From assembly GCF_015277775.1 (NCBI RefSeq), contig NZ_CP063849.1:4712001-4776000 (forward strand): 64,000 nt of DNA. The letters run 5' to 3'. Numbering within the stretch: the stretch's first letter is position 1; each line of letters starts with the position of its first letter. The translations under genes were made by a program, and so were the position numbers. The notes beneath the pieces are model-generated. The model did no database searches. It was not told the origin of the DNA and saw only the letters and a list, made by a program, of their open reading frames with translations. Shown here one piece after another: positions 1 to 8,334 of this stretch. The stretch is from Paludibaculum fermentans (GTDB taxonomy: Bacteria > Acidobacteriota > Terriglobia > Bryobacterales > Bryobacteraceae).

Positions 1-921
1 CACCAGGGTGATAGATTCCAGACCCGGATACTTCAACATCTCGCGGACAGCCAGTCCGTCTCCGCCGCCCAGCACCAGCGCGCGTTTCGCGCCGGGGATG
101 GAGGCCAGGCCCGGGTGCACCAGGCACTCGTGATAGCGGTACTCGTCCCGTGAGCTGAACTGCAGGTGCGAGTTCAGGTAGAGCCGGTAGTCCTGCTTCC
201 ACTTGGTCAGCACGATGCGCTGGTAGGGCGTGGTTTTCGAGAAGATCACGTCATCGGCATAGAGGGCGGCATCGGCGGTGTCGGTGATGCGGTCAGCGGC
301 CACCATGCCGCCGCCCAGGATCAGCACAACCACGGCACAGACGGCCCGTTGGAGCAGCGGCGACGGCAAGTGCTCCTTGAACAGGAAGGTTGACCACAGC
401 GCCACGCCGGCGTTCACCAGGCCGAACAGGACGGCGCTGCGGACCATGCCCAGCTTCGGCACCAGGAACAGCGGGAACAGCAGGGACGCGCCCAGCGCGC
501 CCATATAGTCGAAGGTAAGGACGTTCGCCACCAGTTCCTTGAACTGGAAGCGCTCGCGCAGGATGCGCATGAGCAGCGGGATTTCCAGGCCCACCAGAAT
601 GCCGATGCCGATCACCAGGGCGTAGAGCAGGAACCGGAAGCCGGTGGTGTAGGTGAAAGAGAGGAAGAGGATGGTCGACGAGAAGCCGCCCAGCAGCCCC
701 ACCATGAGTTCAATGGTGATGAACCGCGACACCAGGGCGCGGTCGATGAACCTCGACAGCCAACTGCCGATGCCCATGGCAAACAGGTAGCTGCCGATGA
801 TCGTGCTGAACTGAAGCACGCTGTCGCCCAGCAGGTAACTGGCGAGCGTGCCGGCAATCAGTTCATAAATCAGACCGCAGGCCGCGATCAGGAAAACGGA
901 AAGGAAGAGAACCAGCGCCAT
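1..921 (-). CDS. speE: Membrane-fused spermidine synthase (SpeE family), 3' end cut by window edge
   Basis: Polyamine aminopropyltransferase, which would move the aminopropyl group of decarboxylated AdoMet to putrescine. The 307 codons in the window have no stop and continue beyond position 1. The first ~200 residues form several hydrophobic helices (start MALVLFLSVFLIAACGLIYE), as in the membrane-anchored SpeE subfamily. They are followed by a beta-rich segment (YQRIVLTKWKQDYRLYLN) and the AdoMet-fold glycine motif VLGGGDGLAVREML just before the edge. The ATG at 921 begins the first membrane helix. It is the last gene of a minus-strand operon that also encodes AdoMet decarboxylase, so the dcAdoMet donor would be made by the same operon. 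The aspartates of the C-terminal catalytic half are outside the window and unchecked. Confidence 0.9.
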   Translation of the reverse strand, partial: MALVLFLSVFLIAACGLIYELIAGTLASYLLGDSVLQFSTIIGSYLFAMGIGSWLSRFIDRALVSRFITIELMVGLLGGFSSTILFLSFTYTTGFRFLLYALVIGIGILVGLEIPLLMRILRERFQFKELVANVLTFDYMGALGASLLFPLFLVPKLGMVRSAVLFGLVNAGVALWSTFLFKEHLPSPLLQRAVCAVVVLILGGGMVAADRITDTADAALYADDVIFSKTTPYQRIVLTKWKQDYRLYLNSHLQFSSRDEYRYHECLVHPGLASIPGAKRALVLGGGDGLAVREMLKYPGLESITLV

Positions 922-960
922 GAAGGGACGTGTGCCCGGCCCGCAGGCACGGGCCTCCGT

Positions 961-1176
961 TTAGTGGACAGCCGAAGCGACGATAATCGCGATACCCAGC
1001 GCCATCAGCCCCGCGAAGATCGCGAGCGCCGTGTTCTGCTTCTCCACAATCTCTCTCCAGAGATCGTAGGGTGTGATCTTGTCCCAAGTGATGAAGCTCA
1101 CCACCAGAATCACCACGCCGACCACGGCATAGATGAGCGCGTTGATCAACGAACCGAGATGGAATTCAATGCCCAT
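961..1176 (-). CDS. DUF350 family small membrane protein
   Basis: Protein of 71 residues with two hydrophobic helices (about residues 6-28 and 48-68) around a short charged loop (WDKITPYDLWREIVEKQN). This matches half of the DUF350/YjfL family, whose members often occur as one or two two-helix units. Start chosen at the ATG at 1176, preceded by AGGAAAGGAAAC; a longer frame to 1221 would add 15 non-hydrophobic residues and bypass that ribosome binding site. It sits 31 bp after the small membrane peptide and 39 bp before speE. The function of DUF350 is not established. Its recurrent occurrence with SPFH proteins and polyamine enzymes suggests a role at the membrane under envelope stress (inference). 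Confidence 0.75.
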   Translation of the reverse strand: MGIEFHLGSLINALIYAVVGVVILVVSFITWDKITPYDLWREIVEKQNTALAIFAGLMALGIAIIVASAVH

Positions 1177-1207
1177 GTGTTTCCTTTCCTCATTCTCCAG
1201 CGATGCT

Positions 1208-1393
1208 CTACTTGCCGCCAAACCAGTGTGGCAGATAGCCGTAGTGCGAGCGGTAAACCCCGGGGTTCTCGCGAACGGACTTGGGGATGTTCTTCACTTC
1301 GTTGATGGAGGACATGCTCAGGCCTGTCCACTGTCCCACGGAGACCATCCCCAGCAGGACAATCCCGTACAGAGTGTAAAGAGGGCTTTTCAT
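1208..1393 (-). CDS. 61-residue membrane-anchored peptide of the SPFH/polyamine operon
   Basis: Small protein with one N-terminal hydrophobic helix (MKSPLYTLYGIVLLGMVSVG) and a soluble tail with many aromatic residues ending GYLPHWFGGK. The start codon overlaps the stop of the preceding DUF4178 gene as ATGA at 1393-1390, so translation is probably coupled. A longer in-frame reading to 1450 would overlap the neighbour by 58 bp and lacks support. No family recognised. Strict placement inside the operon between DUF4178 and DUF350 argues that it is a real gene. Confidence 0.6.
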   Translation of the reverse strand: MKSPLYTLYGIVLLGMVSVGQWTGLSMSSINEVKNIPKSVRENPGVYRSHYGYLPHWFGGK

Positions 1394-2721
1394 CAGTCGT
1401 CGTCTCCACTCGAAGAGGAGGATCCCGGAGCATAGTCGCTCTCCGACCACCGTCTCCCCTCAAAAGCCATGGCCCGGATGCTGGTTACAATCGGCGGAAT
1501 CAGCAGCAGTGGCAGGGCCAGCCAGAAGAGCCAGGTGGTGGGCACGTCCCGCCGCACCGTTACCTCATAGTTCATCGTCATGCCGGAGGCCGCCGTGGCG
1601 GAGGCCTGCGCGTCCATCTCCGGCTCGATCCGCAGGTAGTACCGGCCCGCCGGAACCCGCGGCAGGATCACGCTATCCTTCGCCTTGCCTTCCGACCAGG
1701 AACCGTCGCTATCCCGGCCGCTGTAGTAACTCACTTCCCGGCCGAAATCAAAACCCTGGGCGCCATCCTCGCGCAGCAGCGCCAGGCTGAAGTAGGCCCA
1801 GTTGTTCTTCAGATCCGTAGTCAATTCAATCTCGACATTGCCTTTTCCAGGCACCTCGAACGGCTGGGTAACGAAGGAATGCTCTCCGGGCACAGCCTGT
1901 GCGAAATGGAAATTCTGATCGAAGATCACCCGGTTGCTGGCGCTGAACGTGAAGAACGCCATCAGCGCGGCCCATCCCAAGCACAGCAGCATGAACGTGC
2001 GCCAGGAGGCCCGCACTTTGTCCTGGAAAGGAGACGGCTGGTTGGCGTAGACACCCCGCGGCGCGGGCAACTTGGTCTTGAGTTGGAACGCCTGCTCGAT
2101 TTCGGCGCCCAGAATATACGTGCCGAACGACCAGTTGACCTCGCCTTCCGTCTGCTCCGACGACATCATGTAAGGCGCGGAGACGTAATCGTCGACCGTA
2201 TTCGTCTCGCCCACCCGCACAGCCCACGGGAACTCGCCCATCACGAACGCCGTGCGCGCCACCGCGTTCTGGAAGTGCTTGTAATTGACGTTATTGTAGT
2301 TGACGGCTTTCCGGCCGCCCAGCGTCGTGAACGACGGCAGGCCGTGCACGGTCAGCACATCATTCCAGTGCCCGTCGTACTGCGTCAGGTAGCGGAAGCC
2401 CTTGAACGGGTTGAACAGCAGGTACTCGTGCCAGGAGTACTCGACTCCATCCGAGTTGATGCATCGCACCTGGAAGCCGATGACCTCATAGGGGATTCCA
2501 CGATACTTACCGCGGGTGCCCAACGGGATCAGGGGCCGTACGCGCAGGCGCTCGTCGAACTGCTGGAGGATCTGGAGCTCCGGCGTCGTCGGATCGATGA
2601 TGGTGCAACACTGCACGCATACCGCGCTACGCGTATGCGCAAAGCCGCGCAGTTCGATGTTGCCGCCACAATTGGGGCAATTGATGGCTTTCGGTTTCGG
2701 GACGCGGGACGGCGCTACCAT
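1393..2721 (-). CDS. Zinc-ribbon DUF4178 protein with two C-terminal membrane helices
   Basis: Protein of 442 residues. A zinc ribbon lies at about residues 15-38 (CPNCGG and CVQC). A DUF4178-like beta domain follows, recognisable by GTRGKYRGIPYEVIGF and the tryptophan/tyrosine-rich YSWHEYLLFNPFKGFRYL. One membrane helix lies near residue 245 (FMLLCLGWAALMAFF), then an extracytoplasmic beta-rich domain, then a second helix near residue 405 (WLFWLALPLLLIPPIV), and an acidic/serine tail. Its first 7 bp overlap the end of the previous DUF4178 gene and its stop overlaps the next gene. DUF4178 has no established activity. The layout suggests a sensor or adaptor joining a cytoplasmic zinc-ribbon module to the envelope (inference). 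Confidence 0.8.
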   Translation of the reverse strand: MVAPSRVPKPKAINCPNCGGNIELRGFAHTRSAVCVQCCTIIDPTTPELQILQQFDERLRVRPLIPLGTRGKYRGIPYEVIGFQVRCINSDGVEYSWHEYLLFNPFKGFRYLTQYDGHWNDVLTVHGLPSFTTLGGRKAVNYNNVNYKHFQNAVARTAFVMGEFPWAVRVGETNTVDDYVSAPYMMSSEQTEGEVNWSFGTYILGAEIEQAFQLKTKLPAPRGVYANQPSPFQDKVRASWRTFMLLCLGWAALMAFFTFSASNRVIFDQNFHFAQAVPGEHSFVTQPFEVPGKGNVEIELTTDLKNNWAYFSLALLREDGAQGFDFGREVSYYSGRDSDGSWSEGKAKDSVILPRVPAGRYYLRIEPEMDAQASATAASGMTMNYEVTVRRDVPTTWLFWLALPLLLIPPIVTSIRAMAFEGRRWSESDYAPGSSSSSGDDD

Positions 2722-3350
2722 CCTTCAAACTCCCTCAGGCCGGTCAACTTCAGTGCTTCGATGTCCACATACCGGCCCATGAACAGCAGCGGCGGCGTCT
2801 CGGAATAGTCGATGGTCGCAAAGCGCGCATCCATGGTGCGCAGATCGGCGGTCGTGAACTCGCTGCGATCCGAGGTCGTGAAGGGCAACTCCCCCTCAAA
2901 GCCCACATAGCGGACCTTGGTCAGGTGCGTCACCATGAACTGGGCGCCTTGCAGCTGAAAGACCTGCCCCTTCTTCATCTCCAGGGGCGTGGGGAAGGTG
3001 ATGGGCGAGGTCACGGCGAACGAGACGGCGTAATCCGCCTGGGCATCGCTGAGCCAGCCGCTGGTGCCGTCATTCATGAGCAGGTGCCACTCGTTCCAGT
3101 TGCCCTGCTCCCACTCATAGCGGATCCGGCCAATGACGGTGAAGTGCTTGTTGTCGAAGAAGCCCTCCGTCATCAACTGGATCGCCGAAGCGTCGGGCGG
3201 CAGATCGGCTACCGTGCCCACCGCTTCCAGATTCACATCCCGGCGGATGATGATCGCCTGGCAATAGGGGCAGGCGGCCTGCACCGCGCTGGACCAGGCG
3301 AATTTGATGGGAGCGCCGCAATTGGGGCAGTTTGAGGAGGGTCCACTCAT
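2715..3350 (-). CDS. Zinc-ribbon DUF4178 protein, soluble
   Basis: Protein of 211 residues with an N-terminal zinc ribbon (CPNCG at ~8, CPYC at ~28) and a DUF4178 domain (FTVIGRIRYEWEQGNWNEWH, then DGTSGWLSDAQADYAVSF). No membrane helix. It shares the ribbon plus DUF4178 plan with the downstream 442-residue protein, so the two look like an in-operon duplication in which one copy gained membrane segments. The start overlaps the speD stop as ATGA (3350-3347). Likely partner of the SPFH and polyamine proteins encoded alongside; activity unknown. Confidence 0.8.
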   Translation of the reverse strand: MSGPSSNCPNCGAPIKFAWSSAVQAACPYCQAIIIRRDVNLEAVGTVADLPPDASAIQLMTEGFFDNKHFTVIGRIRYEWEQGNWNEWHLLMNDGTSGWLSDAQADYAVSFAVTSPITFPTPLEMKKGQVFQLQGAQFMVTHLTKVRYVGFEGELPFTTSDRSEFTTADLRTMDARFATIDYSETPPLLFMGRYVDIEALKLTGLREFEGW

Positions 3351-3709
3351 GAAAGAGCGCGCTCCAATCTTCTGACATCCACCTTGCGCGCCTCGAATCG
3401 GCGGGTCAGTTCATGCTCGAAGGCCCAATTGTCACGAGGCTTGCAGCAAAACAGGTTCAGCGACAGCGCGCCATGCTCCGGAAAAGTGTGTACCGCCAGA
3501 TGCGACTCCGCCAATAAGGATAGCCCGGTAATGCCTCCGGGCATGGCCGGAGTCAGTCCAGGAAACTGGTGCCACACGGTGGGCGCGACCGGGTGTAGTT
3601 GCAGACCGGCGACCATGTCGTCGAATAGGGCCTCAAGTGCCGGCAGAGAGGCCAGGGTGGCCGGATCGCAGCCCGCGGCATCGACCACCCATTCACAGCC
3701 GGAAGTCAT
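3347..3709 (-). CDS. speD: S-adenosylmethionine decarboxylase proenzyme (SpeD)
   Basis: Makes decarboxylated AdoMet, the aminopropyl donor for spermidine synthesis. At 120 residues it matches the short bacterial/archaeal class 1b enzyme. The self-cleavage motif LLAESHLAVHTFPE is present; cleavage between Glu68 and Ser69 would convert the serine into the catalytic pyruvoyl group. His74 lies in the HTFPE motif and Cys88/Cys89 fits the catalytic cysteine. It lies 28 bp after the SPFH gene and overlaps the DUF4178 start by 4 bp. With the speE-like gene at the end of the same operon, both dedicated steps of spermidine synthesis are encoded here. Confidence 0.93.
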   Translation of the reverse strand: MTSGCEWVVDAAGCDPATLASLPALEALFDDMVAGLQLHPVAPTVWHQFPGLTPAMPGGITGLSLLAESHLAVHTFPEHGALSLNLFCCKPRDNWAFEHELTRRFEARKVDVRRLERALS

Positions 3710-3737
3710 TGGAGTGATGGTAACTCTTATTTACAAC

Positions 3738-4790
3738 TTACTGCTGAGGCTTACCGCACTCCGGGCAGAACTTCGACGCCCGTGGAATCTTCTGCCCGCA
3801 CTCGGAGCAGAATTTCGTATCAGGCACCGCTGCCGCACCGGCGACCGGCACGACCGGCACCACCGGGGGCGCCGCCTGCGGAGCAACAGGAGGAGGAGCC
3901 TGCGGCGGCTGTTGCGCCTGCGGATTCATCGCCTGGGAGAACACCTGCCCCAGCCCGACGCCCGCGCCCAAACCCACACCGAGGCCGGCCAGCCCGCCGC
4001 CCTCGTTCGCAGCCGCGATGGGCAGCGAATTGGCCGCCTGGAACTGCGTGTACTGCTGCATATTCCCGATCATGTTCATGCCCACGCGCGTGTCGAGGAA
4101 CTTCTGCAGCTCTTCCGGCAGCGAGAGGTTTTCCACCACGAACTGATCGATGGCGATGCCCAGCTCCGCAAACACCGGCGTGATCGACGCCTTGATGCGG
4201 TCGCCCACCTCCACCAGGTTGGCGGCCATGTCCAGGAACGGAATCTGGCTCTCGGCGAAGGCATCCGACATGCGGCCGACAATCGTCTGGCGCAGCTGCG
4301 GCTCCACTTCGCTCACCCGGTAGACTTCCCCAAAGCCGCTGACCTTCGTCAGGAACAGCTTTGGATTGTCGACATGCCACGAATAAACGCCGAAACCACG
4401 CAGCCGGATCGCGCCGAAGTCCTTGTCGCGAATCGTGACCGGCTGGGCCGTGCCCCAACGCTGGGCAATCTGCTGCCTGGTCGAAAAGTAGAAGACGTCG
4501 CTCTTGAACGGGGACGCGAACATCTTGTCCCAGTTCTGAAGGTTCGTCAGCAGCGGCAGGGTACGCGTGTTGAGCGTATACAGCCCGGGGCTGAAGATGT
4601 CGGCGCAGCGGCCTTCGTTGACGAACATCGCCGCCTGCGACTCTCGCACCGTAAGTTGCGCACCATTCTGGATTTCCATGTCCTGCATGGGATACCGGTA
4701 CGCAAGGACGCCATCTTCCTGGTCCGTCCACTGGATAACGTCAATGAACTGTTTCTTGAGAAAGGATTTGATCTGATCACCAAGGGCCAT
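3738..4790 (-). CDS. SPFH domain protein with C-terminal zinc ribbon ('virion core protein'/YdjI-like)
   Basis: Protein of 350 residues, first gene of the operon. It starts MALGDQIKSFLKKQFIDVIQW, typical of YdjI-type SPFH proteins. An SPFH core follows (RCADIFSPGLYTLNTRTLPL, then a helical stretch RIKASITPVFAELGIAIDQF), then a glycine-rich and proline/alanine-rich linker, and a terminal zinc ribbon (CSECG then CPECG). Start chosen at the ATG at 4790 because of the GGAGAG upstream; a frame to 4823 adds 11 residues without a ribosome binding site. SPFH proteins oligomerise at membranes as scaffolds. The ribbon matches those of the two DUF4178 neighbours, suggesting a shared binding partner (inference). 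Confidence 0.85.
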   Translation of the reverse strand: MALGDQIKSFLKKQFIDVIQWTDQEDGVLAYRYPMQDMEIQNGAQLTVRESQAAMFVNEGRCADIFSPGLYTLNTRTLPLLTNLQNWDKMFASPFKSDVFYFSTRQQIAQRWGTAQPVTIRDKDFGAIRLRGFGVYSWHVDNPKLFLTKVSGFGEVYRVSEVEPQLRQTIVGRMSDAFAESQIPFLDMAANLVEVGDRIKASITPVFAELGIAIDQFVVENLSLPEELQKFLDTRVGMNMIGNMQQYTQFQAANSLPIAAANEGGGLAGLGVGLGAGVGLGQVFSQAMNPQAQQPPQAPPPVAPQAAPPVVPVVPVAGAAAVPDTKFCSECGQKIPRASKFCPECGKPQQ

Positions 4791-4811
4791 GTTGACTCTC
4801 CGCGTCACCTG

Positions 4812-4817
4812 AGTATA
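4812..4817 (-). promoter_or_regulatory. Candidate -10 box of the SPFH/polyamine operon
   Basis: On the minus strand TATACT lies 21 bp upstream of the SPFH start codon, a good match to a housekeeping -10. No convincing -35 sits 16-18 bp further upstream (best GGAACA). Position and match support it, but it is a prediction. Confidence 0.4.
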
Positions 4818-4986
4818 CGGCAACCCGTTGACAGTTGTTCCCGGAATCGGACGAGCGGCCCCGGGCTCAGCTTTCGCATTCCTAGCGATCTTGTGATCGA
4901 AATTGCAATGCCACCGCGCTAGTTACAGGTGAGCGCGGAATTGGCCGGTCGCCGCCCGCGCCGCTGACTACCCCTGGAGCTGTACT

Positions 4987-6249
4987 TTGAGTTGGTTACT
5001 GACGATTCTCGTTGGACTGATTACCGCCGCTGCCTGTGGCGCCGCGGCCTGTTACCTGGGCACCCTGTGCGTCGAGTGGTACAGCATCTCCAGCTTCGAA
5101 GGTGGCTCCGGCTACTTCGTGGCTTTCCTCACCCTGTTCGGCATTGTCATCGGCCTGATCCTGGGCATCGTCACCTCACGCGTGGTGGCCGGCGGCGCCT
5201 CACCCGGGTTTCTCCGGGCCCAGGGCATCTCGCTGGGCGAGGTCGTCAGCCTGTTCTGCGTGATCGCCCTCTTTTGCCGCCTGGGCGGCACTGTGGCGCC
5301 CACCATCGATGGCGAGCAACTCGACCTGGAAGTGGAGCTCAAATGCCCTCGCGGAGTGGTTCCCACCGAACGGCCCGACCGCAATTACTCGAACTGCTTG
5401 CTGACCCCGCTCGGCTCGGGCAATAAGCGCCTCGACTCCAGGGGCGGCGAGATGCTCTGGAAACAGGCCAGCGAGTCCGGCGGCCAGTGGACCGTCCCCT
5501 GCCGCGTCAGTTTGTTCAGCGACCGGTCGATGCGCACGGTCCGGATGCTGATGGACACATCGACCGACATCGAGTTCATGCTGCCCATGCCCGCGAAACC
5601 AGGCAAGGAGTATCTCGAGTGGAGCACCTGGCGCAGCGACCGGTTCCTGGAAGAGAAAGACAAGCCAATCACCGGCTACTCGTACCGGTTCCGCGTCCGG
5701 CGTGCCTCCGAGATCCGGCGCGAAGCCGAGGCGGCGGCCCAGGCGGAACACGAGAAGAAGATGCAGGCCTTCGCGGCCCTCACCCCCGGCTCGCCACTCG
5801 ATGAGTGGGTCAGCTTCGGCGTCGATGACACCGTCGACAAGCATCGCATTGCCCAGGTCCTGGTCACCCGCATCGCCGAACTGCCGGCCCTGTTCCGAAG
5901 TTCCGATCCTGAGCACCTGCGCGGCCTGACCATCGTCCTATCCACCGTCCAGACGCTGCCGGCCTCGGCAACCGAGCCGCTGCGCCAGACCGCTACGGTT
6001 CTCACTGAACGGCTGCGAGCCATTCCGGCGCCCATCAGCGACCGGGACAACACGCTGCTGGGCCAATTGAGAGGTGTCTATTGGACCTGGCACCAGCTCG
6101 CGGGCAACGTCCAGGATCACACCATGGCCGATTTCCACGGCTCCATGAGAGCATTGCTGGCGGTTGCCGAAGCACGGTCCGGCGACAGCTATGAATTCGA
6201 CGCCCTGGCCGATTCCCTCCGTAACGACCTGCAGCAACAGCACCAGTAA
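4987..6249 (+). CDS. Uncharacterised membrane-anchored protein (420 aa)
   Basis: Not recognised. Three hydrophobic helices lie in the first ~110 residues (SWLLTILVGLITAAACGAAA, the segment around YFVAFLTLFGIVIGLILGIV, and a third around VVSLFCVIALFCRLGG). A beta-rich region with several cysteines follows, then a charged alanine/glutamate helix (RREAEAAAQAEHEKKMQAF) and a helical C-terminal third. The start is TTG at 4987 with GGAG 8-12 bp upstream. It is divergent from the SPFH operon across 196 bp and is followed by two further unknown genes with short or negative spacing, so the three probably form one transcript. It might serve the neighbouring envelope-stress cluster, but nothing in the sequence shows this. 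Confidence 0.6.
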   Translation: MSWLLTILVGLITAAACGAAACYLGTLCVEWYSISSFEGGSGYFVAFLTLFGIVIGLILGIVTSRVVAGGASPGFLRAQGISLGEVVSLFCVIALFCRLGGTVAPTIDGEQLDLEVELKCPRGVVPTERPDRNYSNCLLTPLGSGNKRLDSRGGEMLWKQASESGGQWTVPCRVSLFSDRSMRTVRMLMDTSTDIEFMLPMPAKPGKEYLEWSTWRSDRFLEEKDKPITGYSYRFRVRRASEIRREAEAAAQAEHEKKMQAFAALTPGSPLDEWVSFGVDDTVDKHRIAQVLVTRIAELPALFRSSDPEHLRGLTIVLSTVQTLPASATEPLRQTATVLTERLRAIPAPISDRDNTLLGQLRGVYWTWHQLAGNVQDHTMADFHGSMRALLAVAEARSGDSYEFDALADSLRNDLQQQHQ

Positions 6250-6287
6250 ACTGCCTATTCACATTTCACCTGGAAAGCTCACCGCCC

Positions 6288-7730
6288 ATGTCCAACTCAT
6301 TCGGCTTCACCATCTACACGTTCCCGCCCAAGCTGGCTGACCTCGGGTTCGAGATCGCGGTCCCCAGCGACTGGACAATCCACGATCTGCCGATGGAAGA
6401 CATCGACTTCAGCAACCCTGTCGCCTTCGCGCCGCTGATGGTTGCTACGTCACCTGTCGCCGCAGTGGCGCTCACGGTCGCCGCCCGTCCGGCGTATGAC
6501 AACGGCTCAGTCCGCGACTGGGTGACTTACCTGCTGGAGAACAATGAGATCCAGATGACGGCCGGCGGCCCTCGCGAGATCGGCCCCACGGAGGGCATCA
6601 TGGCCCTGGGGCGCCAGAATCAGGAAGGCACCTGGCTGGACCACCGCTTCTTCCTGTTTGAAGACGGAGGCCGCCTGGTGAACGTCAACCTGATGGCGCC
6701 CGAGTCCCTCGCCGGCGCTTTCGAACCCGTCTGGCAGGCTGTGATGGAGTACTTCAAGCTCTCCGCCCCCAAAGGCCAGACTGTACCTGTTTCCTATGTA
6801 CCGCCGTCTCCACACGGCGAAGGCCCGGCTCCGTCGTTCGCCCTGTACGCACTGGCTGACGATGCCAGTTCGATGGATCCGGAGCACCAGGTCAACGCCA
6901 ATCTGCGAAACAAGGGCGCCGGGCTGACACCCAACGTCGCCGCGGAAAACACAGAAGAGAAGAAGGTCACCATCGGAGCGGGCTCCATCGAAGCCCAGGT
7001 CGACATCCCCATGGGCTGGTTCGCGATGGACGACGGCAAGCGGACTCTGGTGTTCGAACCAGCCGGCGAGGTCCAGATCAACCTCAGCCTGATCCCCTGC
7101 GAAGGCCGCAACGCGCAGCAGTTGCTGGATGCGCTGCAGGCCGAGGCCCAGCAATCCTATCCGGCGCCTCAGTTCCTCCGCTTGAGTGAAGACGAGATGC
7201 ACGGGCTGAGCATTCGCAACATCTTCGACGGCGACGCTGCGATCGAGCAACTGCACCTGATCACCGCCTGGCGGGACCATACGGCCTTCCTGCGAGCCCG
7301 TGTGACCGCTACTCCGCCGCGCATGCGCGATGCGGCGAACCTGGCACAACTCATCCTCAAGAGTGCCGCCTTCGACGCCCCCCAACTCAGGGAACCCGCG
7401 CCCGCGCCACAACCGGATGAGCCCGCCTGGTGGACCAAGGCCAAGGCGCTGGAACTCGAGAACCACCTGGCCGAAGCGGAAAAGGTCATCGCCGATAGCG
7501 TGCCGCACATCGCGTATGCCATCTGCACCGCCGACCTGTACCGCCTGCGCATGATCCGCCTGCGGCAGCAGCACGACAGCCAGGGAGCACACCAAGCATG
7601 GGAGGAGGCCGCCGACTGGGCACGCACCTACGCCGGCATGGCCACCAGCGGCGGAGAAGGTGCGGCTCTCTCCCTCGCACGGGACAGATTCATCAAGGAG
7701 CTTGGGCCCGATCCCGGGGGCCGGGATTGA
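6288..7730 (+). CDS. Uncharacterised soluble protein with two DcrB/PsbP-like domains
   Basis: Protein of 480 residues without signal peptide or membrane helix. Two similar alpha/beta domains of ~150 residues can be seen: about 8-160 (FEIAVPSDWTIHDLP ... VNLMAPESLAGAFEPVWQAV) and about 225-370 (AQVDIPMGWFAMDDGKRTLV ... AFLRARVTATPPRMRDAANL). Each has the 'ψ-P-x-x-W' opening and the late 'F-x-Rarg/Val strand then helix' seen in DcrB/PsbP/DUF1795 proteins. That assignment is from memory of the fold pattern. The C-terminal ~100 residues look like paired helices (LENHLAEAEKVIADSVPHIA), perhaps TPR-like. Its stop overlaps the next start. Confidence 0.6.
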   Translation: MSNSFGFTIYTFPPKLADLGFEIAVPSDWTIHDLPMEDIDFSNPVAFAPLMVATSPVAAVALTVAARPAYDNGSVRDWVTYLLENNEIQMTAGGPREIGPTEGIMALGRQNQEGTWLDHRFFLFEDGGRLVNVNLMAPESLAGAFEPVWQAVMEYFKLSAPKGQTVPVSYVPPSPHGEGPAPSFALYALADDASSMDPEHQVNANLRNKGAGLTPNVAAENTEEKKVTIGAGSIEAQVDIPMGWFAMDDGKRTLVFEPAGEVQINLSLIPCEGRNAQQLLDALQAEAQQSYPAPQFLRLSEDEMHGLSIRNIFDGDAAIEQLHLITAWRDHTAFLRARVTATPPRMRDAANLAQLILKSAAFDAPQLREPAPAPQPDEPAWWTKAKALELENHLAEAEKVIADSVPHIAYAICTADLYRLRMIRLRQQHDSQGAHQAWEEAADWARTYAGMATSGGEGAALSLARDRFIKELGPDPGGRD

Positions 7731-8227
7731 ACTACGAGCTCATCTACGACATCGCCCAGGACTCACAGGCGCCGAAGCTGGCCTTCCTCTTCGGCGCTGC
7801 CCTGGCGGTGGCGACCGGCCTTTGGGTGCTCTACCTGCGGATCCGCGCCCTGCCTCTCCACGCCGGGGTCAAGTTCCTGGGCGCCCTCACCGGGATCATC
7901 TTCCTCCTGGGCGGAGGATATGACGCCGAGCAGCGCTATCTGGCTGGGAACAAGTCCGCCCGGCAGGTAGAAGGGCCAATCACAGGTTACTGGACCCGCC
8001 TGGAGACCCGCTCCGGCGAGCAGGAGACGTATGAATGGGAGGGGTTCATCGTAGGCGGGGTTCCCTTTGTCTACGCCCGCAACGTGGAGCAGAACGCCTT
8101 TCACAATGCCGGCGAGAACTCCGTCGTCCTGGCCGACGGGATGCAGGCCCGCATCCGCTACGTGCCCCTGGTGCGCGATGGCCGCCCGGACAACCAGATC
8201 CTCGTTTTCGAGCTCGCCAGGCCCTAA
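7727..8227 (+). CDS. Uncharacterised protein with two membrane helices and a DUF3592-like extracytoplasmic domain
   Basis: About 166 residues. The preferred start is TTG at 7727, which overlaps the previous stop as TTGA, mirroring the ATGA couplings elsewhere in the window. Two helices are visible (LAFLFGAALAVATGLWVLYL and FLGALTGIIFLLGGGY), then a beta-rich segment (GPITGYWTRLETRSGEQETY ... ARIRYVPLVRDGRPDNQILV) like the small DUF3592-type periplasmic domain. A longer frame starting at 7598 exists, but its extra residues are arginine-rich shadow translation of the upstream gene. Function unknown; last gene of the three-gene unit. Confidence 0.55.
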   Translation: MNYELIYDIAQDSQAPKLAFLFGAALAVATGLWVLYLRIRALPLHAGVKFLGALTGIIFLLGGGYDAEQRYLAGNKSARQVEGPITGYWTRLETRSGEQETYEWEGFIVGGVPFVYARNVEQNAFHNAGENSVVLADGMQARIRYVPLVRDGRPDNQILVFELARP

Positions 8228-8334
8228 GCGGCGGCAGGATCGGGACCAGGGCATCTCTGCTACTGTGGATTCATTACCTTGGCTTGACCCGCTTCGTCGC
8301 CGGGCGTTGGCCTGATTCAGGGATCCACTGGGCT

